13,785 bases of DNA from Myxococcales bacterium. GTDB lineage: Bacteria > Myxococcota_A > UBA9160 > SMWR01. Made by a program: the position numbers and the translations under genes. Below are positions 1 to 7,518 of this stretch, piece after piece (within the stretch, counting starts at the first letter, position 1; every line of letters starts with the position of its first letter). The stretch is taken from contig JACZVU010000061.1 of NCBI GenBank assembly GCA_022572485.1, positions 1 to 13,785 of the forward strand, in the 5' to 3' direction. Below the pieces are notes generated by a model. The model worked only from the letters and a program-made list of their open reading frames with translations, made no database searches and was not told the origin of the DNA.

Positions 1-68
1 GAATCAGCTCAAGAAGGGTAAAACCGTTAGGAGGTTTCTTCCCAGTTGGTGACATCGTCCTCCCCGCC

Positions 69-575
69 TTGGATTCCATCCTTGCCCCAGGAAGCCAAAT
101 CGTAGTCGGAGCGATGTTCGCTACCGGGTGTGTAATGGGTCCGGGTTCGTTTGCTTACCAGAATAAGCGACTGCTGGCGAGCATCGCGACAAATCCCGAA
201 GCACACAAAAACGAGTTGCACGCTTTCGGGGGTCGAGTGATTTCATTCGAGAGCAGCGCGCAGGGGACCGTGATTCAGATCATGACCGAGGATATGTACG
301 CGAATCGCAACGGTTACGGACCCTCGTTAGTCGGTCTGTTTGACGCTCGCAGCGACATAGCAATGCGGGGAGATACGGTCGCAATGCTTGGTTACATCGG
401 ACGGGAGATCAGAGGAAAAAACCTGTTCGGGGGAACCACAAGCGCTCTTACCATGGAGGTGTTTGTGATCCACAACCTAACCTCTAGTAGGTGGACACAC
501 CTAACGACAGGGGGAGAGCTAGCGCGGATGTGGAGGGCAGGGGAATTGATCGACGACCACGTATGGTCTGAGTAG
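69..575 (+). CDS. Slp-family-like outer-membrane lipoprotein
   Basis: From a TTG at 69 the product is 168 aa. The core (about residues 50-142) follows the layout of the Slp lipoprotein family. It has a GGRVIS strand near the start, an alternating hydrophobic stretch (TVIQIM), then GLFDARSD, a RGDTVAMLGYIG turn-strand, and a final EVFVIHNLTSSRW segment ending in the family's typical Trp. The N-terminus has a short hydrophobic stretch ending in ATGC (Cys21), a weak lipobox. The start is uncertain: the frame stays open to the left edge, the TTG has no Shine-Dalgarno and the signal lacks a basic n-region. The strong AGGAGG near 30 does not serve an in-frame start, so the gene may begin outside the window. 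A strong terminator follows 10 bp after the stop. The role is probably structural in the envelope; the exact function of Slp proteins is not settled. Confidence 0.6.
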   Translation: MDSILAPGSQIVVGAMFATGCVMGPGSFAYQNKRLLASIATNPEAHKNELHAFGGRVISFESSAQGTVIQIMTEDMYANRNGYGPSLVGLFDARSDIAMRGDTVAMLGYIGREIRGKNLFGGTTSALTMEVFVIHNLTSSRWTHLTTGGELARMWRAGELIDDHVWSE

Positions 576-585
576 CGAGCAAACG

Positions 586-620
586 AAAGGGACGATCCGT
601 AAGGGTCGTCCCTTTTTTTT
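586..620 (+). terminator. Rho-independent terminator after the Slp-like gene
   Basis: AAAGGGACGATCC (586-598) pairs with GGGTCGTCCCTTT (603-615) around a GTAA loop, giving a 13-bp stem with one wobble pair. The T run is 613-620 (eight T); its first three bases also close the stem. It lies 10 bp beyond the stop of the Slp-like gene and is the clearest intrinsic terminator in the window. Confidence 0.93.
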
Positions 621-785
621 GTCTAAAATCTGCTGGGGGTTAGGTAGGTAGAATCTAGGTCCAACCCTTTGGAGTACGTGGATCCTGGGCGATCCTCCGA
701 GGTCATTTCCAGAGCTTAGGCGCGGGCGCGGTAGGGGATTGTTGTCTGCGGGAGCAGGTTTGATTGATCGCATTCCCCTCGTTCT

Positions 786-1259
786 TTACGGAACAAATTC
801 GTCAATATTGAGCATTTGCTTGGCGAGTCCGGCCATCGCGTTTATTACCTGATTGCGCCTACCGTCGCAGACGAAACCAAAACTTCCAGTTCGTCTGTTA
901 AAAGAATCCTTGAACGTACTCTTACCAACGGTACAGCCTAGGCTCCGAGCATTAGCCGCAACCTCGGGAGTAATCGCATCGCAGACCTCAAAGGGAGAAT
1001 CGGGAGCCAGACCAAAAGCGGACCCGAAAAACCCCGAGGTGATCCCCGAAGTTCCGTTGAAATCTATGTGGACGGAGCCAAAATTGTCGGGTCTATCATC
1101 GGAAAACGGCCCACTGCAGCTGAAGCCGCCGAGCACGACCTCTTGTGTTCCTCCCTCTGTACCGACGTTGCTTTGTTGCGCGATCAATAATGTGCTCGGG
1201 ACGACTAGTGCGAGACCAAGAATCATAGCAAGCGAAAAGCTGACACTCCTGAACTTCAT
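786..1259 (-). CDS. Secreted protein of unknown function, four cysteines
   Basis: The product is 157 aa. An N-terminal signal peptide is clear: MKFRS basic start, a hydrophobic core of about 20 residues, then PSTLLIAQQS, with cleavage likely after Ala27. The mature part is about 130 aa, Gly-rich in its first half, with Cys48, Cys93, Cys109 and Cys131, enough for two disulfides. The central segment reads like beta strands (GSVHIDFNG, SGITSGFFGSAFG). I do not recognise a family. The start is well supported by GAGGAG at 1266-1271 on the minus strand, seven bases from the ATG. A perfect TTGACA lies 79 bp upstream but lacks a matching -10. The gene is a single unit with no operon partner and is convergent with the Slp-like gene. 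It is probably periplasmic, extracellular or surface-associated. Confidence 0.72.
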   Translation of the reverse strand: MKFRSVSFSLAMILGLALVVPSTLLIAQQSNVGTEGGTQEVVLGGFSCSGPFSDDRPDNFGSVHIDFNGTSGITSGFFGSAFGLAPDSPFEVCDAITPEVAANARSLGCTVGKSTFKDSFNRRTGSFGFVCDGRRNQVINAMAGLAKQMLNIDEFVP

Positions 1260-1337
1260 AGCGTTCTCCTCGGCACGACCTCACCAACATCAAGCAGACG
1301 GACGTGTGATTTCACGCTGAATCCCAACGGCGTGGAT

Positions 1338-1343
1338 GTCAAC
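1338..1343 (-). promoter_or_regulatory. Possible -35 box for the secreted-protein gene
   Basis: TTGACA on the minus strand matches the sigma-70 -35 consensus exactly and lies about 79 bp upstream of the ATG at 1259. No good -10 hexamer appears at 16-18 bp spacing, so this is only a candidate. Confidence 0.25.
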
Positions 1344-1528
1344 CTAAAAGTATCAGGATGAGGGAGCGTCCAGTCGGAACGGAATTCCGATAGACGCAGT
1401 TATGGGTAGTCTGTGGGGTAATAGACCCGTTGTCCGCTCACCACGTCGCGCTAGAAAAACTGAAAAACTTGTTTTGGAAAAGTCGAAATTATGTTATGCT
1501 GCGCAGGGTTACACGGTCGGACGGCAGC

Positions 1529-1565
1529 TTCAAAGTCTGTTGTCCTGCCGTTGGACGACCGGGGA
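1529..1565 (-). pseudogene. tRNA-Gln(UUG) 5' half, truncated after the anticodon loop
   Basis: Read on the minus strand from 1565: acceptor TCCCCGG, TC, D-stem GTCC, D-loop AACGGCA, D-stem GGAC, A, anticodon 5' strand ACAGA, loop CTTTGAA. The loop has T33 and anticodon TTG, which reads CAA (Gln), and U1 is typical of tRNA-Gln. After base 38 the expected TCTGT is GCTGC, and no T-arm (GTTCGA) or matching CCGGGGA acceptor strand follows, so no full cloverleaf can form. It starts 63 bp beyond the clpP stop. It is either a decayed gene or a tRNA cut by recombination in the anticodon loop. Confidence 0.7.
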
Positions 1566-1589
1566 GTCGAGAGCGAGAACATAGGAAAT

Positions 1590-1619
1590 CGGCGGTTTCC
1601 TGCACGCAGACCACCGCCG
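1590..1619 (-). terminator. Hairpin downstream of clpP, possible weak terminator
   Basis: CGGCGGT and ACCGCCG form a perfect 7-bp stem with a 16-nt loop just after the clpP stop. There is no T run, so intrinsic termination is doubtful; it may be an mRNA 3'-end stabiliser or chance. Confidence 0.25.
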
Positions 1620-1628
1620 TGCTCGCCG

Positions 1629-2201
1629 CTACAGTTCACTCGCCGACGTGATGATCTTTCCCACGATGCCGTAGTCCCGGGCTTCCTCGGGTGACATCCA
1701 GTGATTTCGATCCGTGTCCCGGCTGACCTGCTCGAGCGGCTGGCCGGTCTTTTTGGCAATCATTTGATTGAGCCGATCGCGGGCCTTCAGGATCTCTTCC
1801 GCTTCGATCTGGATGTCCGTCGCGGCGCCACCCGCGCCGCCCATCGGCTGGTGGATCAGGAAGCGAGTGTTGGGCAGGCAGTAGCGGTCCTTTTTGGGTA
1901 CAGCGAGATAGATGTGAACCCCCGCGCTGGCCACCCACCCAGTGCCGACTATCTTGATTCGAGGTTTGACGAACGAGATCATGTCGTGAATCGAGTCGCC
2001 GGATTCGACGTGGCCACCCTCCGAGTGGATGTAGATCGTGATGCCGTCATCCGATTCGCCAGAGAGCGCGAGCAATTGGGCGGTGATGTCGCGAGCCATG
2101 CGGCTCGTGATCTCTCCGTGGATCAACACCGTTCGCATTTCGAAGAGCCGCTTGGCAATTTTCAAATCGACCGGCGGGGTTTCTGTGTCTTGATTGCTCA
2201 T
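1629..2201 (-). CDS. clpP: ClpP-family serine peptidase paralogue with Ser-His-Asn triad
   Basis: The product is 190 aa, the usual ClpP size. ClpP is the barrel protease that degrades proteins fed to it by Clp ATPases. Nucleophile Ser92 lies in GWVASAG and His117 in RFLIHQP, with the typical GG..G.ATDI segment following. The oxyanion region reads SEGG rather than the usual SPGG. In E. coli and S. aureus ClpP the catalytic Asp is the second Asp of DT(E/D)RD, 49 residues after the His. Here that position is Asn166 in DTDRN. The N-terminal axial-loop segment of canonical ClpP (a VIEQT-like start) is not recognisable. The start at 2201 is chosen for GGAGGA six bases upstream; a longer open frame upstream overlaps dapL and lacks family similarity. 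It lies 46 bp downstream of dapL on the same strand, probably co-transcribed. It is likely an accessory paralogue rather than the main housekeeping ClpP. Confidence 0.92.
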   Translation of the reverse strand: MSNQDTETPPVDLKIAKRLFEMRTVLIHGEITSRMARDITAQLLALSGESDDGITIYIHSEGGHVESGDSIHDMISFVKPRIKIVGTGWVASAGVHIYLAVPKKDRYCLPNTRFLIHQPMGGAGGAATDIQIEAEEILKARDRLNQMIAKKTGQPLEQVSRDTDRNHWMSPEEARDYGIVGKIITSASEL

Positions 2202-2247
2202 TCGATTCCTCCGGCCAGTCCATTTACGACGGACGGCACTGCGATGT

Positions 2248-3483
2248 TCAGCCTGAGAAGACGCGCCGAATCCGCGCGACTGCCTCTTCGACATTTTCGC
2301 GGGAGTTGAAGGCCGAGAGTCGGATGTAACCCTCCCCAGATGCACCAAAACCAGAACCCGGGGTTCCGACAACATGGGCTCTGGAGAGCAATTCGCCAAA
2401 GCAATCCCAGGACGACATGCCGCCGGGGGTCTTCATCCACACATAGGGGGCGTGCTCCCCACCGAAGACCGAAAATCCCGCCGCCTGCAGTCCTTCCCGC
2501 AGGAGTGCCGCGTTGCGCATGTAGTGGGCAACCTGCTCAGCGGTCTGCTTTTGGCCCTCGGGCGAATAGACGGCGGCCGCCGCGCGTTGCACCAGATAGG
2601 GGACGCTGTTGAACTTCGTGGCCTGGCGTCGCGACCAGAGGTCCGCGAGGCAGACGCGGTCGCCCTCCGAGGTGGTGCCCTCCAGCTGTCGGGGCACCAC
2701 CGTGTACGCACAGCGCACGCCCGTGAAGCCCGCACGCTTAGAGTAGCTGCGCATCTCGATCGCGCACTCGCGCGCGCCATCGATCTCGTAAATCGAATGG
2801 GGCAGATCGTCGTCTTGGATGAAGGCGTCGTAGGCGGCGTCGAAGACCAGGACAGAGCCGTGTTGTCGCGCCCACGCGACCCAGGCCTTCAGGTTTGCGC
2901 GAGAGGCCGCCGAGCCAGTGGGGTTGTTGGGCGAACAGAGATAGACGAGATCGACGGGCTCCTCGGGGGGCGGCGGTACGAAGTCGTTTGCTTCCGTCGC
3001 TGGGAGATAGAGGATCCCTTCGTGGGTGCCGTCGGGGTTTGCGTTTCCCGTGCGTCCGGCCATGACGTTGGTGTCGACGTAGACGGGATAGGAGGGGTCG
3101 GTGACCCCGATCCTGCATTCGGCGCCGAAGATCTCCTGGATGTTTCCACTGTCCTGTTTGCTTCCGTCCGAGACGAACACCTCGTCTGCGGAGATGTCGA
3201 CGCCCCGCGCCTTGTAGTCGTGTTCGCAGATCGCTTCGATCAGGAAGTCGTAGCCGTTCTCTGGACCGTATCCGTGCACGCCGGTCTCTCGGCCCATCTC
3301 GTCCGCGGCAGCGCGCAGCGCTTCGACGACCGCCGGTGCGAGGGGCAGCGTGATGTCACCGATGCCCAGCCGGATGATCTTCGCGTTGGGGTTCGCGGCG
3401 CTAAACTCGCCAACCCGGCGCGCGATTTCTGGGAACAGGTAACCGGCCTGGAGCTTCCTGTAGTTCTCGTTGATCCGAATCAT
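2248..3483 (-). CDS. dapL: LL-diaminopimelate aminotransferase
   Basis: The product is 411 aa, a PLP-dependent fold-I aminotransferase. It converts tetrahydrodipicolinate plus glutamate directly to LL-diaminopimelate (lysine and peptidoglycan synthesis), bypassing the acylated DapD/C/E steps. The N-terminus [20 protein letters not shown] is characteristic of DapL and fixes the start at 3483. A longer open frame upstream carries no family sequence, although the Shine-Dalgarno here is weak. Visible features are [16 protein letters not shown] (105-120), SPNNPTG (184-190), FDAAYDAF (214-221), the PLP lysine Lys249 in [10 protein letters not shown], and the carboxylate-binding Arg388 in YIRLSAF. 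It is upstream of clpP in a likely two-gene operon and divergent from the Rieske oxygenase gene, with a 268-bp intergenic region for both promoters. Confidence 0.95.
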   Translation of the reverse strand: MIRINENYRKLQAGYLFPEIARRVGEFSAANPNAKIIRLGIGDITLPLAPAVVEALRAAADEMGRETGVHGYGPENGYDFLIEAICEHDYKARGVDISADEVFVSDGSKQDSGNIQEIFGAECRIGVTDPSYPVYVDTNVMAGRTGNANPDGTHEGILYLPATEANDFVPPPPEEPVDLVYLCSPNNPTGSAASRANLKAWVAWARQHGSVLVFDAAYDAFIQDDDLPHSIYEIDGARECAIEMRSYSKRAGFTGVRCAYTVVPRQLEGTTSEGDRVCLADLWSRRQATKFNSVPYLVQRAAAAVYSPEGQKQTAEQVAHYMRNAALLREGLQAAGFSVFGGEHAPYVWMKTPGGMSSWDCFGELLSRAHVVGTPGSGFGASGEGYIRLSAFNSRENVEEAVARIRRVFSG

Positions 3484-3751
3484 CGCGGCCCAACATAGCG
3501 ACCTCTCCACTGCGGTACCGCGGAAAAATGGACCCGGATTGGGATTGTGGTGTGGTGCCAATACAGCGCGAGGCGCATTTTGGCGAGTTCGAACTCCGGC
3601 GCGAGGGGGATCGATTGACGAAAAGGCTCCTTCGCCTCTTCGGATTGCGAGCCTCTCCGAGGGCCGGGTGGGTGTCGTCGCTCCGATTTTGCGGGGTTTG
3701 TTCCAGTAGGTGATAATCGTGGGTACCAGAGAAACCAGGAGCAGCTGCTGT

Positions 3752-4993
3752 ATGCCGATCGACCCGCGAATTTCGACCCGAAACGCGAGCCTCAAGAGTG
3801 ATCAACTTCGCGAACTGATCGCCACGCAGCCGAAGGGTTGCGCGCTTCAGCAGGCGTTCTATTCCGACCCCTCGATCTACGCGCTGGACATGGAGCGAAT
3901 CTTCATGCGCAAGTGGCTCTGCGTGGGCCACGAAAGCCGCATCCCGAACGGCGGCGACTTCTTCGTGCACGAGATTGCGGGAGAGTCGCTCATCATCATC
4001 CGGGGTCGGGACGAAGTGGTGCGAGCGCTCGTCAATGTGTGCCGCCACCGGGGATCGGAAGTCTGTTACGAGAAGGAGGGCAATGTGAAAGTTCTCGTCT
4101 GCCCGTACCACGCGTGGGCGTACGAACTCGATGGCAGCCTCCGCGCTGCGCGACAGATGAACGAGAGCATCGACAAGTCGGAGTACGGTCTTACCCAGAT
4201 CCACGTGCGAATTCTGGAAGGCTTGGTCTTCGTCTGCTTTGCGGAGGATCCGCCGAAGCTCATCGATGTGGAAGAGGCGAGCCGCAAATCATTGAGACGC
4301 TACGGATGGGCCGATGCCAAGGTTGCTCACCGCGAAGTTTACAGCGTCGACGCGAACTGGAAGCTTGCGCTCGAGAACTACTTCGAGTGTTACCACTGCG
4401 GGCCCGCGCACCCGGAATTTGCGCGCCATCACGCGACCGAGAACTACCTGGATCCGGCGGCCAAGGCGCTGCGAGAGAAAACCCGGGAACGCGCGTGCAA
4501 GATGGGAATCGAGATTCCGAAGATCTCGAACTGGCCCTGGCCGGTCGCGCCGGGCGAAGAAAGCGTGGACGTGTTCCACGATGCCACCTATCCGGGCTCC
4601 GTCACCGGAAGCGAAGACGGGCAGAGCGTCGCGCCGTTGATGGGGGACTTCACGGCCTATGACGAGGGGTTTACCTACGTCGATGTGGGACCGGCCAGTA
4701 CGTTCCTCGCCTACCCGGATTACGGAGTGATGTACCTCTTCATCCCTCGGGGCGTCCAGAGGACCGACATGGAAATCGTCTGGCTCGTCGCAAAAGACGC
4801 GAAAGAGGGCGCCGACTACGAACTCGATCGGCTGATCTGGATGTGGGACGTGACCAGCATCGCCGACAAGAAGATCATCGATCACAACCAGAAGGGAGTG
4901 AATTCCCGTTACTACCGGCCGGGACCGTACACTCCGATGGAAATGATGCCGCAGAGCATGACGGAGTGGTATCTGGAACAGATCGCGCCCTGA
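3752..4993 (+). CDS. Rieske-type oxygenase alpha subunit, quaternary-amine (GbcA/CntA-like) group
   Basis: The product is 413 aa. The Rieske [2Fe-2S] ligands are Cys97 and His99 (CRH) and Cys117 and His120 (CPYH). The mononuclear iron site follows [19 protein letters not shown], with His215 and His220, and Asp377 as the likely carboxylate. Glu212 sits where most ring-hydroxylating oxygenases have the bridging Asp; Glu is found there in carnitine oxygenase CntA, and the ECYHC signature is shared with glycine-betaine monooxygenase. Oxidative demethylation or cleavage of a quaternary ammonium compound is therefore more likely than an aromatic substrate, but the substrate is not fixed. The ATG at 3752 is preferred over the in-frame GTG at 3710 because AGGAG lies 10 bp upstream. 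No ferredoxin or reductase gene is adjacent, so electrons must come from a partner encoded elsewhere. Confidence 0.9.
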   Translation: MPIDPRISTRNASLKSDQLRELIATQPKGCALQQAFYSDPSIYALDMERIFMRKWLCVGHESRIPNGGDFFVHEIAGESLIIIRGRDEVVRALVNVCRHRGSEVCYEKEGNVKVLVCPYHAWAYELDGSLRAARQMNESIDKSEYGLTQIHVRILEGLVFVCFAEDPPKLIDVEEASRKSLRRYGWADAKVAHREVYSVDANWKLALENYFECYHCGPAHPEFARHHATENYLDPAAKALREKTRERACKMGIEIPKISNWPWPVAPGEESVDVFHDATYPGSVTGSEDGQSVAPLMGDFTAYDEGFTYVDVGPASTFLAYPDYGVMYLFIPRGVQRTDMEIVWLVAKDAKEGADYELDRLIWMWDVTSIADKKIIDHNQKGVNSRYYRPGPYTPMEMMPQSMTEWYLEQIAP

Positions 4994-5158
4994 AAGATCG
5001 TCCCGCGCTCGAGAACGAACAGGCGCATTGTTTCAGGATGCTCTGGTCAGGCGTGATTTCCGTCGCCTATTGCCGAGTGACGGTCGGCTCCATTTCGGTT
5101 GCGCAAGCCCCTCCGGGCGCAAGCTCCAGCCGTACTCGACGCTCGGAACCCGTCCAGA

Positions 5159-6598
5159 TCAATAGCGTTGGAAGTCTCCCGCTCTCAATTTCTCGAGGTA
5201 GGTGTCGAGTTCGTGTTTGATGCGTCCCGAGAGGAGCACGACGCCGGCCATATTTGGAAACGCCATCCCGAGGATCATCGCGTCTCCAAAATCGATCACC
5301 GCACTGGCGTTGAAGGTCGCCCCTAGGCATACGAAGAGCAAGAAGAGCCCCTTGTAGGCCAGGATCGTGCGAAAGCCAAACAGGCGTGCCCAGCACTGCT
5401 CGCCGTAATAGCTCCAGGTGATCATGGTGCTGAACGCGAAGAGCACGGCGATGAACGACAGCAGGTATGGGAACCAGGAGAAGACTGTCGCGAACGCCCA
5501 GGACGTCATCGAGATCCCGCTTCCCACGTCGGGTTGGAGGTAAGCGCCGGTCACGACGATGACGAGGCCGGTAATCGTGCAGACGATGATCGTATCGATG
5601 AAGGGTTCGAGCAGTGCGACAATTCCCTCGCGCAGCGGTTCATCGGTCCGTGCTGCGGCGTGAATGATTGCCGCAGAGCCCGTCCCCGCCTCGTTGCTGA
5701 AGGCCGCGCGCCGGAAGCCCTGGATCAACACGCCGAAGAACCCACCCGCCCCCGCCTGCCACGAAAAAGCGTCCGAGACGATTGTTGCGAATGCCGAGCC
5801 CAGTGAGTCGATGTGGGCGATCAGGATGCAGGCCCCGCAGGTGATGTAGAGGATGCACATGAAGGGGACCAGTCGCGCCGCGACCTCGCCGATGCGCTTG
5901 ACGCCACCGATGATCACGACGCCGACCAGCGAAGCGAGGATCAGGCCAAAGACGACGGCTCCGCCCTTGTTCGCCATGAACGGCAAGACTCCAGCGACCT
6001 GTGCGAACGATTGATTGGCCTGATACATGTTGCCGCCGCCGAGGCTGCCGCCGATGCACATCAGCGCGAAGATTGCCGCGAGCACCTTTCCCAAGCGGGC
6101 GAACCCGAGTTCCGCGAGGCCGTCTCGCAGGTAGTACATGGCACCGCCCGATACGTGACCGTCGGCGCGCGTTACCCGGTAGAGTTGGCCGAGCGTGCAC
6201 TCGGCAAACTTTGAACTCATTCCCAGGAAACCCGCGACGATCATCCAGAAGATCGCGCCGGGGCCGCCGATCCCGACCGCGAACGCCACGCCCGCGATGT
6301 TTCCGAGCCCGACCGTGGCCGATAGCGCGGCCGACAGCGCTTGGAAGTGGGTGATCTCGCCGGTTGCTTGCGGATCCGTATAGCGACCCAACGTGCAGTC
6401 GATCGCGTGGCGAAAGGCGCGAAAGTTCACGAAATGAAACCGCACGGTGAAGAAGGTCGCTCCGGCGATCAGCCACAAGACCACGAGTGGGAGCGTGAGG
6501 TCGGGCTCCCAGAACGCGACGTCGAAGAAAATCACGGCCTCGATCGAGTCCACCACGTAGCTGGCGAACCATGCTTCGAGTTGGCTGAGGAAACCCAT
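5159..6598 (-). CDS. Sodium:alanine/glycine symporter (AGCS family)
   Basis: The product is 479 aa, an inner-membrane carrier of about 11-12 helices that takes up alanine, glycine or a related small amino acid with Na+. The AGCS signature GGPGAIFWMIVAGFLGMSSK is present at about one quarter of the length. FSNEAGTGSAAIIHAAART, also highly conserved in the family, lies in the middle, followed by EPFIDTIIVCTITGLVIV. The start is set at 6598, where MGFLSQLEAWF leads into the first membrane region, with a G-rich Shine-Dalgarno (GGGG) six bases upstream. The frame is open further upstream, into the end of xth, but that part is not symporter-like. It lies 103 bp after xth and is the last gene of the minus-strand run. 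It is convergent with the oxygenase gene; the 165 bp between them hold no clear terminator. Confidence 0.93.
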   Translation of the reverse strand: MGFLSQLEAWFASYVVDSIEAVIFFDVAFWEPDLTLPLVVLWLIAGATFFTVRFHFVNFRAFRHAIDCTLGRYTDPQATGEITHFQALSAALSATVGLGNIAGVAFAVGIGGPGAIFWMIVAGFLGMSSKFAECTLGQLYRVTRADGHVSGGAMYYLRDGLAELGFARLGKVLAAIFALMCIGGSLGGGNMYQANQSFAQVAGVLPFMANKGGAVVFGLILASLVGVVIIGGVKRIGEVAARLVPFMCILYITCGACILIAHIDSLGSAFATIVSDAFSWQAGAGGFFGVLIQGFRRAAFSNEAGTGSAAIIHAAARTDEPLREGIVALLEPFIDTIIVCTITGLVIVVTGAYLQPDVGSGISMTSWAFATVFSWFPYLLSFIAVLFAFSTMITWSYYGEQCWARLFGFRTILAYKGLFLLFVCLGATFNASAVIDFGDAMILGMAFPNMAGVVLLSGRIKHELDTYLEKLRAGDFQRY

Positions 6599-6701
6599 TG
6601 TTTTCCCCCCATGGAGGGTTTGCGGATGAGCGGCCGGGGGAAGGCGTCGCGGGGCGGAAGATACGTACTTCGCGCCCGCGGCGCCGGTGTGATTCAAGAG
6701 G

Positions 6702-7514
6702 TCAGCGAAAGACCCCCGGATCGATCTCCACGCCGATCGGGCAATGATCGGATCCCTGGACATCGGAGTAGATCGTTGCCTTTTTGACGAATTTCATTGC
6801 CGCTGGAGAGGCCAGCACGTAGTCGATCCGCCAGCCGACGTTCTTGGCTCGGGCTCCGAAGCGCTGACTCCACCAGGTGTAGCGCTCCGGTGACGGATCG
6901 AAGTGACGGTAGGTGTCGATCCAGCCTTTATCGATCCAGTGGTCGATCTCCGCACACTCTTCGGGGAGGAACCCGCTGGTCGCTCGATTTTCTTTGGGTC
7001 GGGCGAGGTCGATCTCGAGGTGGGCGGTGTTGAAGTCACCCATGACGAGGACTCGCGCGCCGCTGCGGCGCAGGCGCTGGAGTCGCTCGAACAATCTTCG
7101 GTAGAAGTCGAGTTTGTAGGGCACCCGACTGTTGTCGCGATTTTTTCCATTCCCGTTGGGAAAGTAGATGTTGGCGACCACGAGCCGCCCGAAGCGCGCG
7201 ATCTGGACTCGCCCTTCGGAGTCGAAACGAACCTCGCCCAGCGCGGTGTCGATCCGATCGGGAGCGCGTCGCGCGTAGAGGCCGACGCCGCTGTAACCCT
7301 TGCGTTCGGCAGTGGAGAAGCTCGCGTGCCAACGCTCCGGTTGGCTCAGTTCAGTGGGGATCTGCGCTGGCTCGGCGCGTACTTCCTGGATGCCAACGAT
7401 CTCCGCGCCCGATCTCTCGAGCCAATCCGCGAAGCCCTTTTTCGCACAGGCTCGCAGGCCGTTGACGTTCCAGGAGAGGATTCGAATCGGTTCTTTGGAG
7501 CGGCGCGCAGGCAT
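6702..7514 (-). CDS. xth: Exodeoxyribonuclease III (AP endonuclease)
   Basis: The product is 270 aa, a member of the EEP (exonuclease-endonuclease-phosphatase) fold. It cuts at abasic sites and trims 3' ends in base-excision repair. Motifs in order: WNVNGLRA (Asn16), IQEVR with metal-binding Glu44, GYSGVGLYAR (73-82), FPNGNG (118-123), active-site Tyr133 in VPYKLDFY, MGDFNTAH with Asp160 and Asn162, YTWWS (212-216), WRIDYVLAS with Asp231, and GSDHCPIG with His257. All catalytic residues of ExoIII are present. The second motif is QEVR, where QETK is common. Only 4 bp separate the ATG from the stop of speA upstream, which suggests translational coupling. Confidence 0.95.
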   Translation of the reverse strand: MPARRSKEPIRILSWNVNGLRACAKKGFADWLERSGAEIVGIQEVRAEPAQIPTELSQPERWHASFSTAERKGYSGVGLYARRAPDRIDTALGEVRFDSEGRVQIARFGRLVVANIYFPNGNGKNRDNSRVPYKLDFYRRLFERLQRLRRSGARVLVMGDFNTAHLEIDLARPKENRATSGFLPEECAEIDHWIDKGWIDTYRHFDPSPERYTWWSQRFGARAKNVGWRIDYVLASPAAMKFVKKATIYSDVQGSDHCPIGVEIDPGVFR

Positions 7515-7518
7515 CGAC

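Larger units (their letters stand above)
1260..1628. other. Non-coding stretch between the secreted-protein gene and clpP
   Basis: This 369-bp stretch has no credible gene. It contains the TTGACA at 1338, a 10-bp palindrome CGGAATTCCG at 1380-1389, an A/T-rich patch around 1455-1500, the tRNA-Gln 5' half at 1529-1565 and a small hairpin at 1590-1619. Short open frames across it on both strands have no coding character; one of them is a read-through of the tRNA sequence. Confidence 0.7.

Noticed and set aside
2..52. Short reading frame NQLKKGKTVRRFLPSW ending in TGA at 50-52, possibly the tail of an upstream gene
   Set aside because: Only 16 codons are visible and nothing identifies a protein; it cannot be told from chance.
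853..1320. Long open frame on the plus strand opposite the secreted-protein gene
   Set aside because: It has no recognisable domains or ribosome site, while the opposite strand has a signal peptide and a strong Shine-Dalgarno.
1469..1500. Plus-strand promoter in the A/T-rich patch (TTGTTT or TTGGAA with TATGTT or TATGCT)
   Set aside because: Spacings are 15 or 20 bp and no gene follows on that strand.
2202..2399. N-terminal extension of the clpP frame
   Set aside because: It overlaps the end of dapL, has no ClpP similarity, and a good Shine-Dalgarno directly precedes the ATG at 2201.
2374..3498. Large open frame antisense to dapL
   Set aside because: It is a high-GC shadow; dapL on the other strand has every family motif.
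5099..5122. TTGCGC/GCGCAA inverted repeat between the oxygenase and symporter genes as a terminator
   Set aside because: The stem is only 6 bp with a large loop and no T run; it also reads as a direct repeat of GCGCAAGC.
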